7,171 bases of DNA, taken from positions 1 to 7,171 of the forward strand of contig JASHYW010000662.1 in assembly GCA_030042885.1 (NCBI GenBank), in the 5' to 3' direction. How positions within the stretch are numbered: position 1 is the stretch's first letter; each line of letters starts with the position of its first letter. Below are positions 1 to 6,115 of this stretch, piece by piece. The translations under genes were made by a program, and so were the position numbers. The stretch comes from Streptosporangiaceae bacterium (lineage in GTDB: Bacteria > Actinomycetota > Actinomycetes > Streptosporangiales > Streptosporangiaceae). The notes beneath the pieces are model-generated. The model was not told where the DNA came from, did not search any database, and saw nothing but the letters and a program-made list of their open reading frames with translations.

Positions 1-878
1 GGGATCCTGGCCGAGCCCAGGTGCAGGGTCATGTCCGGCGGCAGGCGGAGTTGCCCCGGCAGCCAGAGCCGGACATCGGCCAGCCTGGTCATCGTCCAGC
101 GGCCCGCCTCCACCAGGGCCATGCCCCGTGCCGGGACGTCCGCCTGCAGGCCGCGGAGGTTGAGAGCCACCCTGGCCACCCCGCGCACCGACGGGACTGG
201 CTCGTTCAGCGACTCGATACCCCGGATCCTGGCCGGGCGCATGGACGGGGTGAGCAGCAGTTCCTGGCCGGTGCGCACCGTTCCGGCGGGCAGCGTGCCG
301 GTGATGACCGTGCCGCTGCCCCTGATGCTGAACGACCTGTCCACCCAGAGCCGGACCGGGGCCGCGGCGTCGGGAACGGGCAGCGCCGCGGCCAGCCGGG
401 CCAGCGCGGCCCGCAGTTCGGGCAGCCCGGCACCGGTCACCGAGCTCACCGCGACCGCCTCGACGGTGCCCAGGCTGGTGGCGGCGATCTTCGCCACCGC
501 CCGCCGCATCGCGGGGCCGGGATCGGCCAGGTCCGAGCGCGTCACGGCGAGCAGGCCGTGCCGGATGCCGACCGCGTCGACGGCGGCCAGGTGCTCGGCC
601 GACTGCGGCATCCAGCCGCCATCCGCGGCGACCACGAACAGCACCGCGGGGACCGGACCGACGCCGGCTAGCATGTTCGGCACGAACCGCTCGTGACCTG
701 GTACGTCCACGAAGGCCAGGCGCTGCCCGCCGGGCAGGCTCATCCAGGCGAACCCGAGGTCGATGGTCAGTCCCCGCCGTCGCTCCTCGGCCCACCGGTC
801 AGGCTCCATCCCGGTCAGCGCACGCACCAGCGCCGACTTGCCATGGTCCACGTGACCCGCGGTAGCGATGACCTGCAT
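1..878 (-). CDS. selB: SelB, selenocysteine-specific translation elongation factor (3' end beyond window)
   Basis: SelB is a cytoplasmic GTPase that carries Sec-tRNA(Sec) to the ribosome at UGA codons marked by a downstream mRNA hairpin. The first 292 residues are visible and the frame is open to the window edge. The N-terminus has a full translational GTPase G domain: G1 GHVDHGKS at residues 8-15, G2 RRRGLTIDLG at about 34-42, G3 DVPGH at 58-62 with the catalytic-type His62, G4 TRSD at 113-116, and G5-like SSVTGAG at 145-151. The EF-Tu-like domain II follows, with FSIRGSGTVITGTL at about 183-196 and GIESLNEPV at 220-228, and then the start of domain III. The long LTIDLGF stretch and the domain II motifs separate it from EF-Tu. 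The C-terminal winged-helix domains lie outside the window. The ATG at 878 fits, because the protein begins directly with the MQVIATAGHVDHGKS strand. It starts 10 nt after the selA stop with no strong Shine-Dalgarno site, which suggests translational coupling. The G4 lysine is arginine here. Confidence 0.95.
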   Translation of the reverse strand, partial: MQVIATAGHVDHGKSALVRALTGMEPDRWAEERRRGLTIDLGFAWMSLPGGQRLAFVDVPGHERFVPNMLAGVGPVPAVLFVVAADGGWMPQSAEHLAAVDAVGIRHGLLAVTRSDLADPGPAMRRAVAKIAATSLGTVEAVAVSSVTGAGLPELRAALARLAAALPVPDAAAPVRLWVDRSFSIRGSGTVITGTLPAGTVRTGQELLLTPSMRPARIRGIESLNEPVPSVRGVARVALNLRGLQADVPARGMALVEAGRWTMTRLADVRLWLPGQLRLPPDMTLHLGSARI

Positions 879-888
879 GGGCCGTCGG

Positions 889-2256
889 CTATGACTCGGG
901 GTCCGCGGGGGCCCGGGCGACGGGCACCGCGGCCAGGATGGCGTCGGCCAGGCGCTGATCGTCTTCTGGAGCCACCGAGCGCAGGTCGAGCAGCAGCCGG
1001 CCTGCTTCCAGGCGGCCGACCACGGCAGGGAACTCGCCACGGGCTACTCGCGGCCCGTAGCGCAACGGCCCGGCCAGCGCATCGGGTAGGCTCACCGCCG
1101 CGCTGGCCAGTTCCACGCCCGGCGCGCCCCCGCCGCCGACGGCGGATGTGGCTGCCACCACGTGAGCGTCGAGGCCTGCCCCGGCCAGACGAGCCACGGA
1201 ACGTTCGGCCCGCTGAACGAGGGAAGCCGGGTCGGCGCCCAGCGCCGTGGCTACCGGCGGTACCGGTCCTGCCAGGGTGGCCTCCAAAGCGGCGAGGGTG
1301 AGCTTGTCGACCCGGAGCGCGCGGGCCAGCGGGTGGCGGGTGAGGCGGACCACCAGGTCGGTGCGGCCGAGCAGCAGGCCGGCCTGCGGGCCGCCGAGGA
1401 GCTTGTCGCCGCTCGCGGTGACCAGAGCGGCCCCGTCGCGCAGCGCGCCCGCGGCGCTGGGTTCGCCGGGCAGCAGCGGGTGCGGGGCCAGCAGCCCGGA
1501 CCCGATGTCGAACACGACCGGGACGTTGTGGCTGTCCCCCAGCTCGGCCAGCTCGGGAACACCGACGGCGGCGGTGAAGCCCTCGATGCGGAAGTTGGAC
1601 GGATGCACCTTGAGGATGAAGGCGGTCCGACGGCTGGTCGCCTCGGCGTAGTCCGCGATCGTGGTCCGGTTGGTGGTGCCCACCTCGCGCAGTGCCGCGC
1701 CGGTCGAGATCAGCAGGTCGGGCAGCCGGAACCGGTCCCCGATCTCGATCAGCTCACCGCGGCTGACCACGATCTCCGGGGTACCGAACCTCGTGGGTCC
1801 GGCCAGTGCGGTTGCCGCGAGGACCAACGCGGCCGCGTTGTTGTTCACCACGGCCACCGCCTCAGCGTCAGGGACGGCGCGGGCCAGGGCATCGAGCGCG
1901 CCCGCGCCGCGGCGCGCCCGGAACCCGGTGGCCAGGTCGAACTCCAGGTCGCAGTAGCCTGCCGCCGCCCCGATCGCGTCTACCGCCGCCGCCGACAGCG
2001 GAGCACGGCCCAGGTTGGTATGGACCAGCACCCCGGTCGCGTTGATCACCGGGGTCAGCGCGGCGGCCCGGAGCGGCAGTTCGGCGACCGCCGCGTCGGC
2101 CACCTCATCCGGGCTGATGTGACCGTCCCTGGCCCGCTGCTGCGCGCGGCTCACCGCCGCCTTGACCAGCGCCCGGCCCAGCCTGCGTTCCGCCGCCACC
2201 AGCCTCGGGTCGGCCAGCAGCAGGTCGGTTCGCGGCACGAAACGCCTGCTGTCCAC
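889..2256 (-). CDS. selA: SelA, L-seryl-tRNA(Sec) selenium transferase (selenocysteine synthase)
   Basis: SelA is a PLP enzyme that converts Ser-tRNA(Sec) to Sec-tRNA(Sec) using selenophosphate; in bacteria it forms a large ring-shaped oligomer in the cytoplasm. From the GTG at 2256 it is 455 aa, within the usual SelA range of roughly 430-470. Visible landmarks are the N-terminal tRNA-binding helix region at 1-65 (VPRTDLLLADPRL at 7-19), PVINATGVLVHTNLGRAPLS at 69-88, VVNNNAAALVLA at 136-147, GELIEIGDRFRLPDLL at 167-182, VHPSNFRIEGF at 217-227, the Schiff-base site SGDKLLGGPQAG at 282-293 with Lys285, and GGGGAPG at 374-380. The same frame stays open upstream to a GTG at 2577, but those 107 residues translate leader and IS-end DNA and do not look like SelA. 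A GGAGGGG sequence lies 13 nt before the GTG at 2256, a rather long spacing, so GTG 2238 is an alternative start. selA and selB form an operon with a 10-nt gap. Confidence 0.95.
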   Translation of the reverse strand: MDSRRFVPRTDLLLADPRLVAAERRLGRALVKAAVSRAQQRARDGHISPDEVADAAVAELPLRAAALTPVINATGVLVHTNLGRAPLSAAAVDAIGAAAGYCDLEFDLATGFRARRGAGALDALARAVPDAEAVAVVNNNAAALVLAATALAGPTRFGTPEIVVSRGELIEIGDRFRLPDLLISTGAALREVGTTNRTTIADYAEATSRRTAFILKVHPSNFRIEGFTAAVGVPELAELGDSHNVPVVFDIGSGLLAPHPLLPGEPSAAGALRDGAALVTASGDKLLGGPQAGLLLGRTDLVVRLTRHPLARALRVDKLTLAALEATLAGPVPPVATALGADPASLVQRAERSVARLAGAGLDAHVVAATSAVGGGGAPGVELASAAVSLPDALAGPLRYGPRVARGEFPAVVGRLEAGRLLLDLRSVAPEDDQRLADAILAAVPVARAPADPES

Positions 2257-2535
2257 GTCGCGAACGATACCCCTCCGCCGGCATACCACGCGTGCCCCGG
2301 GGTGGGGCTGGCGGTCAGACCCGCTCACCACACCGAGCCCGCACCCGAGCCGACCGTTCCCGCCGAAACCGTCCCAATCCGGAGGGGCAGCGACGTCGGG
2401 CACGTCAAGGCCGAGGACACCCACACCATCGTGTAGGCCACTCCCGCGATAGCGTTCGGCTGGAACGACATCGCTGCGCGCAGGATGCCTAGACTGCCGA
2501 CTACTGGCCGGGCGCTTTCGTGCTAGCGTCCGCAC
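2257..2535 (-). promoter_or_regulatory. selA leader / intergenic region
   Basis: These roughly 280 bases separate the selA start from the right end of the IS remnant and must hold the selAB promoter unless transcription enters from further upstream. I see no convincing -35/-10 pair. On the minus strand, a purine-rich ribosome-binding candidate (GGAGGGG) lies shortly before the start codon. A short GC hairpin, GCCCC-ACCCC-GGGGC, lies at 2294-2308, about 40 nt upstream of the start. I looked for a tRNA-Sec gene (long acceptor and variable arms, TCA anticodon, GTTCGA loop) on both strands and found none. No open frame here resembles a known protein. Confidence 0.4.
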
Positions 2536-2690
2536 TTGACATCCTCCTCCGCCTGAAGGCGGATTCCAACTACTCACGTCTGATTAAGGAGTCGAGCAGG
2601 TGAGGTTCGCGGTTCACCGGCCGGGCTACCCCGTCGCCTCCCCGCGCAGTCACGGCGTGCCCCGCCGCGGCGTTCCTGGCCGCGTTCACA
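2536..2690 (-). ncRNA. Possible remnant of TnpB guide RNA (omega-RNA / reRNA) scaffold
   Basis: In IS200/IS605 elements the guide RNA is processed from the 3' end of tnpB plus the right end, and its guide is the flanking DNA just past the element. Here the tnpB 3' end, the hairpin and the TCAA terminus are preserved in the correct order. If transcribed, the guide would begin at 2535 on the minus strand with GTGCGGACGCTAGCAC. The scaffold extent given here is a guess from family architecture. No promoter for it was identified, and the local nuclease is truncated. Confidence 0.3.
2549..2562 (-). repeat. IS right-end hairpin
   Basis: CCGCCT-TC-AGGCGG on the minus strand forms a 6-bp stem (or 5 bp with a 4-nt loop). 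It begins 8 nt after the tnpB stop codon and is followed by GAGGAGGATGTCAAG. Hairpins of this kind just inside the right end are recognised by the Y1 transposase of IS200/IS605 elements, and the TCAA at 2539-2536 fits a right-end cleavage tetranucleotide. The same hairpin would form the 3' part of a TnpB guide RNA scaffold. Confidence 0.7.
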
Positions 2691-2929
2691 TCAGCGTTGA
2701 CCGTCAGGCCGCAGGCGCGGCACCGGAACCTCGATTGGCTCTCTCGCGATTCCGGGTCGCGGTGCCCGCAGCCCGAGCAGGTCTGCGACGTGTACCCGGG
2801 GTTGATCCTCTCCACCCTGCCGGGGGCCTTATCCTCCAGCCGACGGACCAGCAGCCCCCAGCCCGACCGCAGGATCTCCCGGTTGAGCGCGGCCTTGGCG
2901 CGGACGTTCCGGCCAGGATTTTTTCCGGG
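2570..2929 (-). pseudogene. tnpB: TnpB RNA-guided nuclease, 5'-truncated remnant (C-terminal third)
   Basis: TnpB is the RNA-guided RuvC-type endonuclease of IS200/IS605 and IS607 elements and the family from which Cas12 is thought to derive. Only about 119 residues with TnpB character remain, against about 370-430 in complete proteins. They begin at PGKNPGRNVRAKAALNREIL and continue through APGRVERINPGYTSQTCSGC, a zinc ribbon with paired cysteines (CSGC near 2779-2768, CRAC near 2722-2711), and NADVNAARNAA, which carries the third RuvC aspartate (codon near 2692). The first RuvC Asp and the RuvC-II Glu are absent. The same frame is open upstream to a GTG at 3043, but that part does not look like TnpB. 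The junction lies at an A6 run (minus strand; 2919-2924), so a deletion breakpoint or frameshift there is possible. The stop is TAG at 2572-2570, just before the right-end hairpin. It is almost certainly inactive as a nuclease. Confidence 0.85.
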
Positions 2930-2949
2930 GAGGTGAAGCGGCGTTTCCG

Positions 2950-2969
2950 CCCCGGCATGAAAGCCGGGG
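2950..2969. repeat. Perfect inverted repeat, 7-bp stem with 6-nt loop
   Basis: CCCCGGC-ATGAAA-GCCGGGG is a perfect hairpin in the short gap between the tnpB remnant and the plus-strand glycosyltransferase. It has no following T-run on either strand, so it is not a classical Rho-independent terminator. It may be a left-end structure of the IS, or part of the leader of the plus-strand gene. Confidence 0.6.
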
Positions 2970-2983
2970 TCGCCGTGCCGCGA

Positions 2984-2997
2984 TCCCGATGACGGGA
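2984..2997. repeat. Small inverted repeat whose loop holds the glycosyltransferase start codon
   Basis: TCCCG-ATGA-CGGGA is a 5-bp stem with a 4-nt loop. The loop, 2989-2992, contains the proposed ATG start of the GT39-like gene and, one base on, the TGA stop of a short upstream frame. A GGGGGCCCCC palindrome follows at 3004-3013. The structure is seen directly in the sequence; any effect on initiation is inference. Confidence 0.5.
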
Positions 2998-4686
2998 AAT
3001 CTCGGGGGCCCCCCAGGCGACGTCGCTGCTGCACGCGTACCACCTGGTAATCAAGACGGCCAGCCCAGGACGGCGGAGAAGCGCGGCGAAGCAGGCCCGG
3101 CCGGCCTGCGGCTGTTCGGCTACCGGCTCACCCCGCCCGGCCTGGCCATCGTCCTGGCCACGACGCTGGCGCTGGCGCTACGGCTGTTCACGCTGACCAG
3201 GCCCGGGTTCCTCACGGGAGTCTCCGAATACGACGACGGCGTCTACCTGGGCGCGGCGATCCGGCTGACCCAGGGTGCGCTGCCCTACCGGGACTACGCC
3301 TTTGTCCAGCCGCCGGGCATGCTGGTGCTGATGACGCCAGCGGCGCTGGTCGCCAGGCTGACGACCACGGCGACGGCGATCGCGTTCGCCCGGGTGCTCA
3401 CCGTGCTGGCCAGCACCGCGTGCGTGCCGCTGGCCGGGAACCTGGTGCGCTACCGCGGCGCCCTGGTGACCGCTGTGACCTGCGGGATTCTCGCGGTCTA
3501 TCCTGACGACATCGCGGCCGCGCACACGCTGCTGCTCGAGCCGTGGATGAACCTGTGCTGCCTGCTGGCCGCGAACGCCGCCTTCCGCCGCGGCAGGATC
3601 ACACGTCCGGCCCGGCTGGCCTGGGCGGGCGTGGCGCTCGGCGTGGCCGGCGCGGTGAAGTTCTGGGCCGTGGTGCCCGCGGTGGTGCTGCTGGCGGCCT
3701 GCCTGATCGTCACCGGGCAGCGGGCCCGCCGTGCCGGCGCCTACCTGGCCGGCCTGGCAGCCGGGTTCGTCCTGCCGGTGGCACCGTTCGCGCTGGCCGC
3801 GCCGGCCACGTTCGTCCGCAGCACGCTGCTCGACCAGGCCAGCCGGGTAGGGACCACCGTCCCGCTGTCGCTGCGCCTGGCCCATCTGACCGGCCTGATC
3901 GACGTGATGACCACCGACGGCAAGCTGTCGCTGCAGGCCGGATCGCACTCGCTGTTCTCCAACAGCGTGGTGGCCGGCCTGTCCACGGCCAGCGCCGGGT
4001 GGCTGCCGTTCGCCGTCACCGCCATCGGCGTCGCCGCGATCGCGGCCGGCTACGGCGCCTCACCGCGCAGGCCGTCCCATCTGGAGTGGTTCTCGCTGAT
4101 CACCATGGTGCTCGCGACCGTGCTCATCCTCAGCTACTCGGCGTTCTTCTATCACTACCCGGCCTTCGTGGCGCCCTGGCTGGCGCTGACCGCGGGTGGC
4201 GCGGCGGGAAGCCTGGCCGGAAGCCGGCGGTTCCGGCGGGTGCTGATGGCCGCCTTCGCGGTCCTCATCGCCGGCATCGTGGTGATGCAGGTGGCTGAGG
4301 TAGCGACGGTCAGCGTGACCAGCAGCGCGGCGATCGGGCGGCTGATCCCGAAGGGCGCGTGCGTGGTCACCGACGAGACCTCCGTGGCGATTTCCGCGGA
4401 CCGGTTCGCCTCCCCGGGTCCGGGGTGTTCGGACATCATCGATTCGCTGGCAACCACCCTCGTACTCAGTCACGGGGTCAGCGTGCAGGCCGGGGCGGCT
4501 AAGTCGGCATCGGTGGTCGCCGCGTGGCAGGCCATCCTCGGCCACTCCGACTACGTCTGGCTGTCCGGCGGCAACCCCCGCAGGATCCCGTGGACGCCTG
4601 CGCTGACCGCCTGGTTCCACCAGAACTTCCGGCCGCTGGGACCGTCCAATCCCAGCCTCGGCCAGCTCTACGTCCGGGAGCGCTGA
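2989..4686 (+). CDS. Multi-pass membrane glycosyltransferase, GT-C fold, GT39 (PMT/ArnT)-like
   Basis: This is a 565-aa polytopic membrane protein. After a Pro/Gly-rich cytoplasmic N-terminus (1-47), the first membrane helix lies at about 50-69. It is followed by the first outside loop with the acidic motif SEYDDGVY at 79-86, where GT-C enzymes keep their catalytic/metal-site Asp, and YRDYAFVQPPGM at 100-111. Further family-like positions are LLLEPWMN at 181-188 and GVAGAVKFWAVVP at 218-230, then about eight more hydrophobic segments to about 440. The C-terminal 120 or so residues form a soluble, probably extracytoplasmic domain that includes VTDETSV and SDYVWLSGGNPRRIP. Family knowledge suggests transfer of a sugar from a polyprenyl-phosphate donor to an envelope lipid, glycan or protein; donor and acceptor are not readable from sequence. 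ATG 2989 has no clear Shine-Dalgarno site, and no in-frame ATG, GTG or TTG replaces it before the first helix. The 3' end overlaps the convergent GT87 gene by 19 bp. Confidence 0.85.
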   Translation: MTGNLGGPPGDVAAARVPPGNQDGQPRTAEKRGEAGPAGLRLFGYRLTPPGLAIVLATTLALALRLFTLTRPGFLTGVSEYDDGVYLGAAIRLTQGALPYRDYAFVQPPGMLVLMTPAALVARLTTTATAIAFARVLTVLASTACVPLAGNLVRYRGALVTAVTCGILAVYPDDIAAAHTLLLEPWMNLCCLLAANAAFRRGRITRPARLAWAGVALGVAGAVKFWAVVPAVVLLAACLIVTGQRARRAGAYLAGLAAGFVLPVAPFALAAPATFVRSTLLDQASRVGTTVPLSLRLAHLTGLIDVMTTDGKLSLQAGSHSLFSNSVVAGLSTASAGWLPFAVTAIGVAAIAAGYGASPRRPSHLEWFSLITMVLATVLILSYSAFFYHYPAFVAPWLALTAGGAAGSLAGSRRFRRVLMAAFAVLIAGIVVMQVAEVATVSVTSSAAIGRLIPKGACVVTDETSVAISADRFASPGPGCSDIIDSLATTLVLSHGVSVQAGAAKSASVVAAWQAILGHSDYVWLSGGNPRRIPWTPALTAWFHQNFRPLGPSNPSLGQLYVRER

Positions 4687-6032
4687 GGCGTACCGGAGCG
4701 CTGGCGCTGCGATGCCCGCGAGGTCCGCAGCGCGTACGCGGCGGCAGCCAGCGCGAGCAGGAACAACGCGAAGCCAGCGATCACGTAGAGGTTGCCGACG
4801 ATCTCCTGCAGGCCGCGCCAGTGGTACTCGATGTAACGCGGGTTGTCCCCGCTGCTGAAGGCCGACAGCGGCGCGTACCAGATCAGGCCGCCCTGGAGCA
4901 GCCCGGTGTCGCCGCCGGGCCACAATCGCGGCCACGCGCCAAACGTCACCACGACCGCGGCGGCCGCGGCGGCCCAGGCGGCGCATGCCCAGCGGCGCCT
5001 GGCCCTGAACGCCGCGTCGACCAGCACCGCGAGACCGGGGGCGACCCACACCCAGTGGTGATCCCAGCTGATCGGCGAGACGAGCAGCGCGGTCAGCGCG
5101 CAGACCATCAGGCCCGCGAAGGTGTACCCGGCCCGGTCAAGCAGGGCCGCGGCGGCCAGGCCCACGATCCCGGTCACGATGGCGATCGCGAGCCACAGCG
5201 GCCCGGCACTGGCCACGCTGCCGATCAGCCTGGTGATCAGGCCGCGTTCCGACTGGTTCAGCATCGTGCCGACGAACCCGGTGCGGCTGGCCTGCAGGAA
5301 GTAGCCATGCAGCCACCACTGACGGGACGCATGCGGAAGCACAGTGAACCCGACGAGCACCGTGACCACGAACGCCGCCGTGGCCACCGCGGCCTGCCGG
5401 AAGCGGCGGGTGACCAGCAGGTACGCGATGAAGAGCAGCGGCACCAGCTTGATGCCGGCCGCGATGCCGGTTCCCGCGCCCTTCCACCACCGCCGGTCCG
5501 GCTGGCACAGGTCCCAGACGATGAGCGCCATCAGCATGAGCTCGATCTGTCCCAGGAACAGGGTCCGCTGCACCGGCTCCAGCCACAGCGCGACGCCGGT
5601 CACCAGCAGCGTCGCCCCGGTCCTGGCCATCCCCCGCCAGCCGAGCTCGCGGAACGCGATCCAGACCGTCACCGTCAGCGAGGCGAGGGACACCGCGGCC
5701 AGCACGTCCAGCAGCACGTGGAACCGCACCGACGTGATCAGCGCGAACAGGACCGCGGCGAACGGGGTGTAGGTGAACTGAATACCGGGCTGGAGCTGCC
5801 ACGCATACAGCTGGGCCGGCTTGTTCCTGGCCAGTTCGCCGCCCATCAGGTACACGTGCAGGTCGAACCCCTTGAGCATGCTGATCGCCGGGTGTGTCGC
5901 GAGCGCGACCGCATACAGCCCGGCGGACGCCGCGGCCACCGCGATGCCAACGGCGAGCAGCATGCGGTCCCTTCGCCGCCGGCCGACCGTGATGGCCGGG
6001 TGACGGCTGGCCAGGCCTGTGTCAGTCCTCAT
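4668..6032 (-). CDS. GT87-family (DUF2029, PimE-like) polyprenyl-phosphate-mannose-dependent alpha-mannosyltransferase
   Basis: The protein is 454 aa from ATG 6032, with about ten membrane helices. After the first helix (about 23-45) comes the outside loop GFDLHVYLMGGELARNKPAQ (55-74). Its Asp57 is in the place of the catalytic Asp of mycobacterial PimE. TYTPFAAVLFALI follows at about 87-99. Other GT87-like signatures are LFLGQIELMLMALIVWDL, GIAAGIKLVPLLF and LVSPISWDHHWVW. Known GT87 enzymes add alpha-1,2-mannose outside the membrane from polyprenyl-phosphate-mannose during PIM, LM or LAM synthesis. The acceptor here is unknown. The frame opens at ATG 6089, but ATG 6032 is preferred because GGAG stands 6 nt upstream of it, whereas 6089 has no ribosome site and falls in a small hairpin. 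The gene lies 83 bp downstream of another membrane glycosyltransferase on the same strand and overlaps the convergent GT39-like gene by 19 bp. Confidence 0.87.
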   Translation of the reverse strand: MRTDTGLASRHPAITVGRRRRDRMLLAVGIAVAAASAGLYAVALATHPAISMLKGFDLHVYLMGGELARNKPAQLYAWQLQPGIQFTYTPFAAVLFALITSVRFHVLLDVLAAVSLASLTVTVWIAFRELGWRGMARTGATLLVTGVALWLEPVQRTLFLGQIELMLMALIVWDLCQPDRRWWKGAGTGIAAGIKLVPLLFIAYLLVTRRFRQAAVATAAFVVTVLVGFTVLPHASRQWWLHGYFLQASRTGFVGTMLNQSERGLITRLIGSVASAGPLWLAIAIVTGIVGLAAAALLDRAGYTFAGLMVCALTALLVSPISWDHHWVWVAPGLAVLVDAAFRARRRWACAAWAAAAAAVVVTFGAWPRLWPGGDTGLLQGGLIWYAPLSAFSSGDNPRYIEYHWRGLQEIVGNLYVIAGFALFLLALAAAAYALRTSRASQRQRSGTPQRSRT

Positions 6033-6115
6033 CGCTGGCTCCATTATCCCGGCTGGGCTCGGCCCGATCCCGGCTGCTCCCGGCAGCATGGTGAGTCCGC
6101 GCGCACGGCCTTACG
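6033..6115 (-). promoter_or_regulatory. Spacer between the two minus-strand glycosyltransferase genes, with RBS
   Basis: This 83-bp spacer holds the GGAG ribosome-binding site that supports ATG 6032 and a small GCTGC-CGGGA-GCAGC hairpin at 6073-6087 without a T-run. A GATAAT (6048-6043, minus strand) resembles a -10 box but lacks a -35 partner at the proper distance, and it would place the transcript start only a few bases before the start codon. The simplest reading is an operon spacer. Confidence 0.4.

Larger units (their letters stand above)
2536..2969 (-). mobile_element. Decayed IS200/IS605-family (TnpB-only type) insertion element
   Basis: The segment combines the C-terminal third of a tnpB gene, a subterminal right-end hairpin and a terminal TCAA, all oriented leftward. 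This is the normal arrangement at the right end of IS200/IS605-family elements. The right boundary is predicted at 2536, the last base of TCAA on the minus strand. The left boundary is uncertain. TnpB homology stops near 2929, and a 7-bp hairpin at 2950-2969 could be a retained left-end structure or unrelated. No TnpA (Y1 transposase) or TnpB N-terminus is present, so the element could not move or cut by itself. It sits between the sel operon and the glycosyltransferase genes and makes up most of the spacer there. Confidence 0.65.

Noticed and set aside
21..696. Plus-strand frames over the first 700 bases
   Set aside because: These are shadows of selB, which is open to the window edge on the minus strand and carries all the G motifs that can be checked.
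1162..2436. A long plus-strand frame (424 codons) opposite selA
   Set aside because: It is rich in Arg, Gln, Gly and Pro, typical of antisense frames of high-GC genes, and lies opposite the well-supported selA.
2325..2471. A 48-codon minus-strand frame in the selA leader (starts MSFQPNAIAGVAYTMVWV)
   Set aside because: It has mostly G/C third positions but no ribosome-binding site and no recognisable similarity; short open frames are common by chance at this GC content.
2524..2529. TAGCGT on the plus strand as a -10 box
   Set aside because: The -35 position reads CTACTG, a poor match, and the next plus-strand gene starts more than 400 bases away behind an opposing IS remnant.
2537..2542. 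TTGACA on the plus strand as a -35 promoter element
   Set aside because: It belongs to the IS right-end terminus (complement of TGTCAA) and has no -10 at the right distance.
2257..2577. An N-terminal extension of SelA by 107 residues, starting at a GTG at 2577
   Set aside because: The extension translates the IS right-end hairpin and the leader. Its composition is unlike SelA, and the SelA-like N-terminus begins at about 2256, which gives a normal family length.
6073..6087. Hairpin between the minus-strand glycosyltransferase genes as a terminator
   Set aside because: The stem is only 5 bp and no T-run follows on either strand; the genes are more likely co-transcribed.
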